Assembly (NCBI RefSeq): GCF_000377565.1
Contig: NZ_KB898356.1
Coordinates: 235,927 to 299,926, forward strand
Length of the DNA stretch: 64,000 nt
Reading direction: 5' to 3'
DNA from: Rhizobium sp. 2MFCol3.1
Lineage (GTDB): Bacteria; Pseudomonadota; Alphaproteobacteria; Rhizobiales; Rhizobiaceae
Position 1 is the stretch's first letter; each line of letters opens with the position of its first letter. Both the position numbers and the translations under genes were made by a program. The notes under the pieces are model-generated. The model was not told the DNA's origin and did no database searches. It saw nothing but the letters and a program-made list of their open reading frames with translations. Positions 15,798 through 24,798 of this stretch are shown here, piece after piece.

Positions 15798-17288
15798 TCA
15801 GGCCTGCGCGTGTTTGCGAAACGGATTGAGCGACATTGCAAGCGCGATGTAGGGGCGGATGACCGACCGGCCGAAGATCGGCAGGAAGGCGAGATAGATC
15901 ACCGCGCCAAGACCGATGCTGAGGCCGAGCGACAGCCAGCGGTTCTGGACATGCTCGACGATAACAGGATGTGCGAGCCAGACGCCGGCGGCCATTAGCA
16001 GCGAACCGCAGAGCGGCAGCGCCACGGCCTTCAGCGTGCTCATCGCATCGATGTTGGCGAAGCGCGCCAGCACGTACTGCTGGTAGGGCAGCGTCAGCCA
16101 GGCGCGCAGCGTATAGCCGGCTGCGACGGCAACCACGCCGTAGGGAACCAGCAGCCAGGTCAGCACCAGCGTGGCCGCAAGCTGCAGAGCAGCCACCGAG
16201 AGGATCGATTCCGCACGGTTGACGGCGGAGAGCGCCGACGAGGCGAAGAAGTTCATCACGAAGGGCACGGCCATCAGCACGAGCACCGTGGCGATATCGC
16301 CGGCATTGCCCCACTTGTCGCCAAACAGCATGGCGATCATGTCGTTGGACAGAGCGCCGAAGCCGAGCAGCAGCGGAATGGTGCCGAGTGCGGCGGCGCC
16401 GACGATCTTGTTGTAGGCATTGCGGAAGGCGACGCGGTCGTTCTGCAGTCGCGACAGCGTCACCAGCGCGACACTGCCGATCGGCGCCAGCACGGCCTGC
16501 CCGATCAGCTCGATCAGCCGCCACGCAATACGGTAGCGGCCGACTTCGACCGGGCCGTACCAGCGTGAAATGAAGATGTCCTGCACGCGGGCAAGCAGCA
16601 TCCACATCAGCTGCGTGACGACAAGGCTGATGCTGAACAGGAAGACAGAGCGGAACAGCGGCACGTTGAAGCGGAACTTCGGCATCCAGGGATAGGCGAC
16701 CCAGCCGAGCAGCACCGTGACGACGGCGTTGACGGCGGTCTGGGCGACCAGCGCCCACACGCCCCAGCCCATGAAGGCGCAGGCAACGGCGGTGATGCCG
16801 GAAAGCAGGCTGGCGGCGATCGCCTGGGCGGCGAGGTTCTTGTGGCCGAACTCGCGTGCCAGCCGCGCATTGTGGATGACCGCAAGCGACGACACCGGCA
16901 GCAGCGGCGCCAGCCAGCGCAGGATCTCGGCGACTTTGGGGTCGCGGACGAGGTCGCCGTAATAGGGCGCGAAGACGAAGACGACAGCGGCGACGATGGC
17001 GCTGAAGGCAATGGTCGCCCAGAAGGCGGTATCGGCCAGTTCCTCGTCCAGGTCGAGCTGGCGCGTCACCGCGTCACCGAGGCCGGCATAGGCAAGCACC
17101 CTGCCGATCTCGACGAACAGGCTCGCGAGCGCGAAGGTGCCGAAGTCGCCGGGGCCGAGAATACGCGCGAGAATGACGAAGATCACGAAGGTCGCAACCG
17201 TGCTCCACGCCACGCGGATGACCGACCAGAGGACGGAAAGCGCGGTCTTCTTCTTCAGCTCGGCGTGGCCAATTGCCGTATCTGTCAT
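15798..17288 (-). CDS. Polysaccharide flippase (Wzx/PST family)
   Basis: About 496 aa with 12-14 predicted transmembrane helices and the MOP-superfamily pattern. An N-terminal helix pair is followed by Leu-Gly-Pro-Gly-Asp-Phe-Gly (about 45-51), the usual loop of oligosaccharide flippases. It should move a lipid-linked repeat unit across the inner membrane. It lies between the GT2 gene and the pyruvyltransferase gene in one orientation. Two strongly antisense or shifted frames in this region are shadows. The exact polysaccharide is unknown. Confidence 0.88.
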   Translation of the reverse strand: MTDTAIGHAELKKKTALSVLWSVIRVAWSTVATFVIFVILARILGPGDFGTFALASLFVEIGRVLAYAGLGDAVTRQLDLDEELADTAFWATIAFSAIVAAVVFVFAPYYGDLVRDPKVAEILRWLAPLLPVSSLAVIHNARLAREFGHKNLAAQAIAASLLSGITAVACAFMGWGVWALVAQTAVNAVVTVLLGWVAYPWMPKFRFNVPLFRSVFLFSISLVVTQLMWMLLARVQDIFISRWYGPVEVGRYRIAWRLIELIGQAVLAPIGSVALVTLSRLQNDRVAFRNAYNKIVGAAALGTIPLLLGFGALSNDMIAMLFGDKWGNAGDIATVLVLMAVPFVMNFFASSALSAVNRAESILSVAALQLAATLVLTWLLVPYGVVAVAAGYTLRAWLTLPYQQYVLARFANIDAMSTLKAVALPLCGSLLMAAGVWLAHPVIVEHVQNRWLSLGLSIGLGAVIYLAFLPIFGRSVIRPYIALAMSLNPFRKHAQA

Positions 17289-17343
17289 TCAGTATCCAAT
17301 CGATTGGGCGCTGAGGCGCAATGCTTCCGGGGCTCGGGACCGC

Positions 17344-18261
17344 TCAAGCGGCCCGGCCCGTCTTCTGGCCGCGCCAATAGGCGACCATGCCGGTGAAATT
17401 GTCTCTGAGCTGGCTGCGATAGGTCAGCCCCAGCTCATCGCTGAGCTTGCGGCGGCCCATTGCCTCCAGCACCGCCTGGCGAATGTCCCAGCGCAGCATG
17501 CCGCGCATGTTGGAGCGGCGGTCGAAGAGGTATTTGGCGTAGAGCGCGCCGTTGCCGAAGGCATAGCCGCTCTGCAGCTTCTTCACGTCGCCGAGTTCCC
17601 GGCGCCCATGGAAATGCTTCACGGCGAAATCCGGAATGTATTCGACACGGATGCCGGAGTTGAAGGCGCGGTGCACGTAGTCTGTGTCCTCACCGGAGCG
17701 GAAGGGCGAGCCGGCGCCAAAGCGCGTGTCAAACAGACCGACCTTCTCGATCAGCGCGCGCGGAAACGCCATGTTGGCGCCATGGATGAACCCGCCGGCA
17801 TGCAGCTCGCTCGTCAGCACGGCAGGCTCAAGCTCGGGCTTGATCGTGACCGGTAGATCGCGTGCGTCGCCAAGCTCGATGCGGCCACCACGCATGACGA
17901 TGTCGATGTCGGCGGCAAAGAGCGCTGCAATCACCGTGAAATAATCGGGAAACACTTCGCAATCATCATCCGTGAAGGCGATGATCCGGCCCTTGGCGGC
18001 AGCCAGTCCGCTATTGCGCGCAACCGAAAGACCAGGTTTCGCTTCGTAAACGAGATTGGTGCTGATCGGCGCGGTCTTAGCCCATTCGCTGACGATCTCG
18101 GACGTGTTGTCGGTGGAACCATTGTCGACGAAGACGAGTTCCAGGCTCAGATCGCCGGCCTGGCGCGCGGCATTCGATACGGCATCCAGGCAGTTCGTCA
18201 GTCCATAAGCCCGATTTCTCGATGAGATGATCAGGCTGATGTCCACGGGCTGAGGAGGCAT
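17344..18261 (-). CDS. Glycosyltransferase family 2
   Basis: The start is set at 18261 (Met-Pro-Pro-Gln-Pro-Val-Asp-Ile) because AAGGGAACC precedes it and the GT2 fold begins right there; the frame extends uselessly to 18375. The GT-A nucleotide-sugar site is seen as Phe-Val-Asp-Asn-Gly-Ser-Thr-Asp (44-51) and Phe-Thr-Asp-Asp-Asp (96-100). The Glu-Asp-Thr-Asp-Tyr motif that often positions the acceptor lies further on. It is an inverting cytoplasmic transferase, first in the three-gene polysaccharide group and therefore next to the regulatory region. Confidence 0.9.
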   Translation of the reverse strand: MPPQPVDISLIISSRNRAYGLTNCLDAVSNAARQAGDLSLELVFVDNGSTDNTSEIVSEWAKTAPISTNLVYEAKPGLSVARNSGLAAAKGRIIAFTDDDCEVFPDYFTVIAALFAADIDIVMRGGRIELGDARDLPVTIKPELEPAVLTSELHAGGFIHGANMAFPRALIEKVGLFDTRFGAGSPFRSGEDTDYVHRAFNSGIRVEYIPDFAVKHFHGRRELGDVKKLQSGYAFGNGALYAKYLFDRRSNMRGMLRWDIRQAVLEAMGRRKLSDELGLTYRSQLRDNFTGMVAYWRGQKTGRAA

Positions 18262-18379
18262 TCGGGTTCCCTTCTGCAGTCGATGTCGGGGGAAGGGTAG
18301 GGCGCTCCCCCAACCTCGGCAAGAAACATTTTGCGTTGCAGCAAACCAATACAGTTTGCTGAAAAACCAAAACAATGTG

Positions 18380-18620
18380 GTGATTTCTTGCTGGTATATT
18401 ATTAATCGCAGGAGGGTGATATTAATGCGATATTATTTCTGAAATGAAGAAAAGTAATTGTAATAATTCGTGTTTATTTAATATTCACAAAGTCTCAATT
18501 CTGTTTGTTTGCTTCTGGTTATTATCAAAATAAATCAGATTTAAGCATTGTGAATATAAAAATATATAGAATTGCAATAAAGTTGCTTGCGTCGTTTTCT
18601 CATGGCCGCATTGCGCTTCT
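18380..18620. promoter_or_regulatory. AT-rich intergenic region with long inverted repeat
   Basis: This stretch is far richer in A and T than its surroundings and has no supported gene. Two arms, 18477-18490 and 18548-18561, are inverted copies of each other (13 of 14 positions, ATATTCACAA core). The region lies upstream of the minus-strand polysaccharide genes and so probably carries their promoter. AT-rich sites are typical targets of rhizobial MucR/Ros-type zinc-finger regulators of exopolysaccharide genes; that link is an inference. Confidence 0.5.
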
Positions 18621-18713
18621 TCGCAGTGGCGAAATGGCTGATAGGTAAAAGACAGCTGTTCTCGCTGGATCAATATCGATCAAGAAGACCGGCCGGATCG
18701 GACGTTTTTGCCA

Positions 18714-18753
18714 GAGAAAAACCCGTCGCATGACTTAGAAGAATGCGACGGGT
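18714..18753 (-). terminator. Intrinsic terminator of the dioxygenase/hydrolase gene
   Basis: An 11-bp perfect stem (ACCCGTCGCAT and complement) is followed, in minus-strand reading, by a run of T residues (TTTTTCTC). It lies about 80 bases past the stop of the gene ending at 18836. Confidence 0.75.
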
Positions 18754-18835
18754 CCGAGTAGAAATTGCAGAATACGACCAGCGGGTGTGTCCTGGCGGCA
18801 GTGGATGAAGCTCCGCTGGCCAACCCGCCGACGCG

Positions 18836-20395
18836 CTACTCCTCGTGCGTCAGCCACTTCTGAATGACCGGAACATCGTCATCGCCGAGCAGGTGCCCCG
18901 TCGGAATGACGGTCGAATCGACGGTTGCGCCCGAGGTCTTCAGCCGTGTTTCGAGGTCGCTTGCGTATTTCCCATAGGCGTCCGTCTTGCCGCTGATGAC
19001 AAGTAGATCGGTGCCCTTCAGGTCCGCATGCGGAAACTCGCTGAGCACAGGCATGGAGCGCAGCAGAACCGCTTTGTGAACGAGGTTCGGGTGCAGGTAG
19101 AGAAGCGAGTTCAGGAGATTGGCGCCGTTGGAATAGCCGACATAGACGAGCTTTTTCGGATCGAGCCCATAGGATTTGACCGCGCCGTCGATGAAGGCGG
19201 CGAAGGCCTCGGCCTCGTTCTTGATGTCCTGCTGGTCGAAGGAGAACGGCGTGATGCGCTTGTACCAGCGCGGAATGCCTTCTTCCGTCGCGCGTCCGCG
19301 CACGCCGAGCAGCGTCGCGCGCGGCGCCACCTTGTGCAGCAGCGGCATCAGCGTCGTCTCGTTCCCGCCAGAGCCGTGCAGCAGCACCAAAACGGTGCCG
19401 TCAGGGTTGGGCGGCGTATAGAAACGGTGCACGAAGGGCAGTTCGCGATAATTGATCCGGGGCTCACCCGGCATCGAAAACTGCGGCAGAACCACCTTCA
19501 GGTCCTTCAGATCGGTGATCGGGTCCTTCGGCACGAACAGCTTTTCGCCCAGCGTCGCAGCGGGTTCGTCCACGGTCATGCCCGGCTTGTCGGTCGCAAG
19601 CTCGATCAGCGTGCCGCCCGGCTCGCGCACATAGAGCGAGCGGAAATACTTGCGGTCGTGCACGTTGATATCAGACGCGCTCGCGCCCTCGCTCTTCAGC
19701 GCATCATGAACCTTCGACAGCGCTGCGTCGTCCTTCGCGCGGAAGGCGACGTGGTCAAAGGTGCCCGTTCCCGGCGCGCTCGACCAGAACCCCTTGGCGT
19801 TCCTGATGTCGACGATATCGCCGGACTGTGAAACCAGCCGGTCGATATTGCCGCGGTTCTCCTGGAAGCGGTATCCGAAGTGGCTCTCGACGAAGGCGCG
19901 GCTCTTTTCCGGCTCCTCGGTCAGCATCGTCGTCCCGCGCACGCGCTGCACGGCGTGCTCGACCGGAATGCCAGCGCCATGCCAGGGAGCAGGCGATTTC
20001 AGCGCAGGCGTGCCGGCAAGCTTGACGATGATGTTGTCGGGATCCTTGAGCCGCAGCACCGGCTCGCCGAATTCGTCGGCCGGACCTTCCGTGCGCACGC
20101 CGAAGCTCATCGCCCGCGTCAGCCAGTAGCCGATGCTGGAAGGGTCGATCGCAAGCGCCAGTTCGCTCAATTGCCCGAAGCCGGCACGACCAGGCGCGCC
20201 ATCTTCCCAGACAAGAAATGTCACGAGCGAGCCGGGCGTGGCTTCGGCGTCACCATAGAAGAGGTGCAACTGCGTCGCGTCTTCGAAGCCGGCCGTCTGC
20301 TTGACCAGCCGCATGCCGAGGAAGCCGGCGTAGAAGTCGACGTTCGCCTGCACCTTTCGGGTCAGCAGCGTGATGTGGTGTATGCCTGAAGCCAT
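18836..20395 (-). CDS. Fused ring-cleaving dioxygenase (MhqO-like) and alpha/beta hydrolase (MhqD-like)
   Basis: Residues 1-310 form two vicinal-oxygen-chelate modules with the usual metal ligands: His in His-His-Ile-Thr-Leu-Leu, His in Phe-Asp-His-Val-Ala-Phe, and Glu in Gly-Thr-Leu-Ile-Glu-Leu-Ala. Residues from about 330 to 519 form a carboxylesterase/phospholipase-type hydrolase. It has an oxyanion His-Gly-Ser-Gly-Gly, nucleophile Gly-Tyr-Ser-Asn-Gly, an acid Asp in Gly-Lys-Thr-Asp-Ala-Tyr and a His in Thr-Gly-His. In Bacillus MhqO and MhqD are separate quinone-stress proteins. The start at 20395 is chosen from where the VOC fold begins; longer starts to 20521 would add a hydrophobic leader, and none has a clear ribosome-binding site. 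Confidence 0.85.
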   Translation of the reverse strand: MASGIHHITLLTRKVQANVDFYAGFLGMRLVKQTAGFEDATQLHLFYGDAEATPGSLVTFLVWEDGAPGRAGFGQLSELALAIDPSSIGYWLTRAMSFGVRTEGPADEFGEPVLRLKDPDNIIVKLAGTPALKSPAPWHGAGIPVEHAVQRVRGTTMLTEEPEKSRAFVESHFGYRFQENRGNIDRLVSQSGDIVDIRNAKGFWSSAPGTGTFDHVAFRAKDDAALSKVHDALKSEGASASDINVHDRKYFRSLYVREPGGTLIELATDKPGMTVDEPAATLGEKLFVPKDPITDLKDLKVVLPQFSMPGEPRINYRELPFVHRFYTPPNPDGTVLVLLHGSGGNETTLMPLLHKVAPRATLLGVRGRATEEGIPRWYKRITPFSFDQQDIKNEAEAFAAFIDGAVKSYGLDPKKLVYVGYSNGANLLNSLLYLHPNLVHKAVLLRSMPVLSEFPHADLKGTDLLVISGKTDAYGKYASDLETRLKTSGATVDSTVIPTGHLLGDDDVPVIQKWLTHEE

Positions 20396-20457
20396 AGAGG
20401 GGAGCCCGGATTGCATTGGGTACAGAAGGAGCGCGGAGATGAAGGTGAGGATAACAG

Positions 20458-22071
20458 TCATATCGTTGCGTTTGCTTGGTGCCTTGTTTGCTCTCCATAA
20501 AGAATTAGGGCATCTCCGCAAGGCTGCAAATCCAAAGTCTGAACATCCCGCAGCGCAAGTTCCAGCTGCTGCCGCGTCGGCGGCTTGATCATGTAGGCCC
20601 GCGCGCCAAGCCTTCTGGCACGCTCCATGTCGTCCTCATCGCTTGATGTGCTTAGGATAAAGGCCGGTATAGTCTTCAGCCGCGCGTCACGCGAAAGTGC
20701 CTCGAGAACCTCGAACCCATCCATGATCGGCATGTTGATGTCGAGCAGGATGAGGTCGATCAAAGGATCGTGAGCACCGGTTGCCCGCTCTTGAAGAAGC
20801 CGCATCGCCTCGCGGCCGTTCGAAGCGAGATGCAGGTTGAACGTCACCTTCTCGCGCTTCATCAGCTTGATCTTCAAAAGCTGCACGTCGGCCGGGCTGT
20901 CCTCGACCAAAAGCACCTCGGCCACCCTGCCGATTCTATCCGTGCGCTGCTCTTCTTGCCGTGGGCTTGCCGCCCCCTTGGGCGCCCTGTCCGTCTCACT
21001 CAAGGCGAGCGGCAGCTCCATGATGAAGGTGGTGCCGCCGCCATCGGCATCCTCGCACCAGATGGCGCCGCCATGCAACTGCGCGATCCGCCGGCAGATC
21101 GCCAGGCCGAGCCCCGTCCCCTCGATGCCGCGCCCGACCAGCCGCCTGAAGGGCTGGAAGATCAGTTCGCGATGATCGCGCGCGATGCCGGGCCCATTGT
21201 CGCTGACGGCGATCCGGCAGAGCGTGCCTTCGCCTTGTGCCGAGATCTGCACGCGCGGCACCTCGGCCTCGCAATATTTGATGGCGTTGGAAATGATGTT
21301 CTGCAGCATCTGCACCAGAAGCGTCCCATCGCCCATCACGAGGGGCAAGGGGCCGCGCTCGATTTCGGCGCCGCGGCTGCTGATCTGTTCGCGCAGGTTG
21401 CGCTCCACCTGATCGACGATCGCCGACAGCGACACCGGCTTGGCCTCGAGATCGCCGGAGGCCTCGAGCTTCGAGAAGCCCGACACCTTGACGATCAACT
21501 CCTCCATATGGTCGGCCGCGCTGAGCACGTAGCCGAGCAGGTCGTGATCGTCATGTGCGAGCGAGGGCGATGCCTGCAGCAGCCTGCTGAAAGACTTGAT
21601 CGTCCGCAGCGGCTCCTTCAGGTCATGAGCCATGGCGCGGGTGAAAATCTCTAGCGATTGCTGCTTCTGCTCCAGCTTGGCCGCGAGATCGCCATGCATG
21701 ATGGCGCTCTGGATGCAGCGGTGCAGCGTCTCCGGCGAAAGCGTGTCCTTGGTGAGATAATCCCGCGCGCCGCCCTTCATCACCTCGACGGCGATCGTCT
21801 CGCTTCCCTGGCCCGTCAGCATGATCACGTTGGCGGAGGGATCGAGCTTCAATATCTCCTCAAGTACGCCAACGCCGTCGCGGCCCGGCAGCGAGTAGTC
21901 GAGCAACACGCAATCCGGCCGCTTCTGCGCGTTGAGCGCTATGCCCTCGTCGCCGTTCTCGGCCTCGTAGACCACGTAGTTCGCGCCCGGCACGCGCGCC
22001 AGCATCCGCCGGTAAACCTCGCGGTCGTCGATATTGTCGTCGATAACAAGTACCGCGCTGCCCTCGGCCAT
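20458..22071 (-). CDS. Hybrid histidine kinase, REC-HisKA-HATPase-REC
   Basis: The 537-aa soluble protein opens with a receiver domain (phospho-acceptor Asp58 in Leu-Leu-Asp-Tyr-Ser-Leu-Pro). A HisKA helix with His149 in Ala-His-Asp-Leu-Lys-Glu-Pro follows, then an ATPase with N, G1 and G2 boxes (Ser-Asn-Ala-Ile-Lys-Tyr, Asp-Asn-Gly-Pro-Gly-Ile, Gly-Thr-Gly-Leu-Gly-Leu). A second receiver starts at about 387 (Asp near 443 in Leu-Leu-Asp-Ile-Asn-Met-Pro). No membrane segment is present, so input probably arrives by phosphotransfer. It lies four bases after the receiver gene at 22076, in the same operon as the membrane kinase. Confidence 0.93.
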   Translation of the reverse strand: MAEGSAVLVIDDNIDDREVYRRMLARVPGANYVVYEAENGDEGIALNAQKRPDCVLLDYSLPGRDGVGVLEEILKLDPSANVIMLTGQGSETIAVEVMKGGARDYLTKDTLSPETLHRCIQSAIMHGDLAAKLEQKQQSLEIFTRAMAHDLKEPLRTIKSFSRLLQASPSLAHDDHDLLGYVLSAADHMEELIVKVSGFSKLEASGDLEAKPVSLSAIVDQVERNLREQISSRGAEIERGPLPLVMGDGTLLVQMLQNIISNAIKYCEAEVPRVQISAQGEGTLCRIAVSDNGPGIARDHRELIFQPFRRLVGRGIEGTGLGLAICRRIAQLHGGAIWCEDADGGGTTFIMELPLALSETDRAPKGAASPRQEEQRTDRIGRVAEVLLVEDSPADVQLLKIKLMKREKVTFNLHLASNGREAMRLLQERATGAHDPLIDLILLDINMPIMDGFEVLEALSRDARLKTIPAFILSTSSDEDDMERARRLGARAYMIKPPTRQQLELALRDVQTLDLQPCGDALILYGEQTRHQANATI

Positions 22072-22075
22072 GAGG

Positions 22076-22501
22076 TCACCCCTCCAGCGGCAATATGGCG
22101 ATCTCGAACCAATATTCCTTCAGCCTCTGGATGGCCGCGAACAGACCGTCGAGATCGACTGGCTTCTGGACGTAGGTGTTGGCGCCGAGCGCGTAGCAGC
22201 CCTCGATATCGCGCTCGTCGTCCGATGTGGTCAGGATGACCACCGGAATTTTCCGCCAGGCCGGGTTGGACTTGATCGCCTCCAGCGTCTTGCGGCCATC
22301 GAGCCCCGGCATGTTGAGGTCGAGCAGGATGAGGCCCGGCCGCGTTTCCATCGTCGCCAGCAGATCCAGCGCCTGCTGGCCCGATGGCGCCCATTGCACC
22401 GGGTTCTTGAGCTTGGCGCGCTTGAACGCGCGGATCGTTGCTTCGTAATCGTCCTCGCTGTCTTCGACGATCAGGATCGGCTGTGATTCACGGTGCTGCA
22501 T
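22076..22501 (-). CDS. Single-domain response regulator
   Basis: This is a free receiver of about 141 aa with acidic pocket Glu-Asp (13-14), phospho-acceptor Asp61 in Leu-Leu-Asp-Leu-Asn-Met-Pro, and the conserved Thr-Thr and Lys-Pro near the end. There is no output domain. The ATG at 22501 overlaps the 3' end of the membrane kinase gene by 14 bases, giving translational coupling. The Asp-Leu-Asn-Met-Pro type resembles Rcp1-like receivers paired with phytochrome-type kinases. It probably relays phosphate between the kinases on either side. Confidence 0.93.
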   Translation of the reverse strand: MQHRESQPILIVEDSEDDYEATIRAFKRAKLKNPVQWAPSGQQALDLLATMETRPGLILLDLNMPGLDGRKTLEAIKSNPAWRKIPVVILTTSDDERDIEGCYALGANTYVQKPVDLDGLFAAIQRLKEYWFEIAILPLEG

Positions 22502-24635
22502 GCTGCCCCTCGCGCTTGTGACCCAGTGTAAAATAGAAGGTTGTGCCCTGGCCAACCTCTGACTCCAGCCAGACGTCGCCCTCGTGACGGCCGATGATCT
22601 TGCGCACGAAGGTCAGCCCGGCGCCGGTGCCGTCGTCCGATTCTTGCGTCTTTTCCAGCCGCTTGAAGATGCGGAAGATATCCTCGTGAAACTCGCGAGG
22701 AATGCCCTTGCCGTTGTCGCGCACGAAATAGACGTCGCTCGTCCGGCGCCCGTCATCGCCCAAAACCTCGGCGACGTGGCCGACGGTGACGACCGGCTCG
22801 GGCTTGTCGTTGTATTTCACCGCGTTGGTGATCAGGTTGCGGTAGACCTCGGTCAGCCGCAGCGAATCGCAGACGACATCGGGAAGCTGGCCCTCGACCA
22901 GCACCTTCGCCCGCCGCTCTTCCAGATAGAGCTCCATGGTCGAGACCACGTCCTTGACGATCGCATGGACGTCGGTGCGCTTCACCGCCAGCTGCTGCCG
23001 CCCGATGCGCGAGAAGTAGAGCAGGTCGTTGACCAGCTTCTCCATGCGCTGGCTGAGCCGCACGATGCGGTTGATGCGGCGCACGCCGTCCTCGTCGAGC
23101 ACCGTCTCGTAATCCTCGAGCAGAAAGCGGGAATGGTTGTGCATCCCGCGCAGCGGTTCCTTGAGGTCATGCGAGGCGATATAGGCGAACTCGTCGAGAT
23201 CGGAATTGCTGCGCTCCAGATCGGCGGTGTAGGCCTGAAGCTGGCGGAACATCGTCCGCAGTTGTTCCTCCTGCTGCACCCGCAGGCTGATGTCGCGCAG
23301 AATGGCGACGAAGGTGACCGTTGTCCCGGTCCGGAAGGCGCTGAGCGACACATCGAGCGGGAATGTTTCGCCGTTGCGCCTGACACCCGAGATCGTACCC
23401 GTCGTCCCGGTCCCACCTTCCTCGCTCAAGAGCAGCGATCGCCGGAAATAGTCGTCGAGCCCCGCATGAAAGGTCTCCGGCAGCAGTATATGGACGCTCT
23501 CTCCGATCGCCTCCCTCGACGTCCGGCCGAACATCTCTTCCGCCGCCGGATTGAACAGCGAAATCTTGCCCTGCGGGTCCATGGCGACGATCGCGTTCGG
23601 TGTGTTGCGCGTCACCGTGTCGAAGCGGATGCGCTCGGCATCCAGGCTGTCGCTCTTGCGCTGGAAGAAGAACACGAAGGTCGCCACCAGCCAGAGCATG
23701 CCGACGGTGATGGCGCGGTTCGTCGCTTCGTAGCCATAGCCTTCGCCATGCCGGTCGACTGCGAGAAAGCCGAGCAGGATCAGGATCGAGCAGACGAAGG
23801 CCAGGTTGAACGGCGCCGTGCGGCTGTTGAACCAAAGCGAGGTCAGGATCAGCGGCACATAGATCATGCCGTTCACCACCCCGAGCGGGGTGTAGAGATC
23901 GATCATCAGTCCGATGAAGCACAGCGCGCCGGGCATCCAGACGGGCATGCCGCCATGCTGGTCCGGCTGCAGCCACCAGGATCGCACCAGCATCGCCGAG
24001 CCGAGCAGCGTCACACCGGCGGCGGTATGCACCGCCATGCCGATATTCGATCCCCAGCGATAGATGTGCTCGGTATGCATCGCGTATCCGGCAAGGGCAG
24101 CGATGCCGAGGCCGATCACCACATAGCCGACAAGCTCCTCGAACAGCCGCGCCTTGCCGGCCCGGTCTGGGGGCGTCAGCGCCAACGAGAGGTTGGAGAA
24201 GAACATGATCACGGCGGTGTTCAGTGCCATGCCGCCGCCGATGCGGCCAAAGAATGCCGGATCGACGAAAATGCCGGCCAGAAAGCGCTCCATGATCTGC
24301 GGCTGCCGTCCGACAAATGTCAGCTCGATCAGCCGGACCCCGCTCATCGCGGCGGCGAGCGAAAACAGCAGGAAAGCCGCGAGCCGCGCATTGGCGCCGG
24401 TGTAGACCGAGATCACGAGCGCGATCCCGGTAAGGCAGAAGCAGATCGCCGTGTTGATCGCCATCGCCGGCGAATCCGGGATCAGGAAAAGAAGAGGTTC
24501 GATCTGCCGCACCCAGGCGAGAAGAATCACGGCGCCCAGCATGAGCAGCAGTACGCCGAGCACGATCGTGGTCAAACGGTGTCGTTCCTGGCGCCAGGGC
24601 GCACTCGTCCTTCGACCAATGATCGGCTTCACCAC
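22488..24635 (-). CDS. Membrane PAS sensor histidine kinase (715 aa)
   Basis: The N-terminal half (residues 20-325) has eight to nine transmembrane helices forming a MASE-like integral-membrane sensor. A PAS domain (335-450) follows, then HisKA with His489 in Ala-Ser-His-Asp-Leu-Lys-Glu-Pro, and a C-terminal ATPase (Asn-Ala-Val-Lys-Tyr-Asn; Gly-Thr-Gly-Ala-Gly-Leu). Translation starts at GTG 24635 behind GGGAG. The signal sensed is unknown; PAS may bind a cofactor. It leads the kinase-receiver-hybrid operon (24635 to 20458). Confidence 0.92.
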   Translation of the reverse strand: MVKPIIGRRTSAPWRQERHRLTTIVLGVLLLMLGAVILLAWVRQIEPLLFLIPDSPAMAINTAICFCLTGIALVISVYTGANARLAAFLLFSLAAAMSGVRLIELTFVGRQPQIMERFLAGIFVDPAFFGRIGGGMALNTAVIMFFSNLSLALTPPDRAGKARLFEELVGYVVIGLGIAALAGYAMHTEHIYRWGSNIGMAVHTAAGVTLLGSAMLVRSWWLQPDQHGGMPVWMPGALCFIGLMIDLYTPLGVVNGMIYVPLILTSLWFNSRTAPFNLAFVCSILILLGFLAVDRHGEGYGYEATNRAITVGMLWLVATFVFFFQRKSDSLDAERIRFDTVTRNTPNAIVAMDPQGKISLFNPAAEEMFGRTSREAIGESVHILLPETFHAGLDDYFRRSLLLSEEGGTGTTGTISGVRRNGETFPLDVSLSAFRTGTTVTFVAILRDISLRVQQEEQLRTMFRQLQAYTADLERSNSDLDEFAYIASHDLKEPLRGMHNHSRFLLEDYETVLDEDGVRRINRIVRLSQRMEKLVNDLLYFSRIGRQQLAVKRTDVHAIVKDVVSTMELYLEERRAKVLVEGQLPDVVCDSLRLTEVYRNLITNAVKYNDKPEPVVTVGHVAEVLGDDGRRTSDVYFVRDNGKGIPREFHEDIFRIFKRLEKTQESDDGTGAGLTFVRKIIGRHEGDVWLESEVGQGTTFYFTLGHKREGQHAAP

Positions 24636-24798
24636 GCGTTGCTCTCCCGTCCGGCGGTTACTATTTCCAGAATTGAAAATTATTCAATATACATCTGTCG
24701 CGATAGTTGCGGCTTCGGCGCCGACCGGCAATATGCCTGAGATGGATGCTATGCCCTGCGGTCGAATCGAGCGCTGGCGCGAGCACGGGAGGGTGGCA

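Noticed and set aside
18485..18673. A 62-codon minus-strand frame in the AT-rich region
   Set aside because: No ribosome-binding site or conserved composition; the region is better explained as regulatory.
22584..24740. A 718-codon plus-strand frame opposite the PAS kinase
   Set aside because: Shadow frame; the minus-strand protein has complete kinase and membrane domains.
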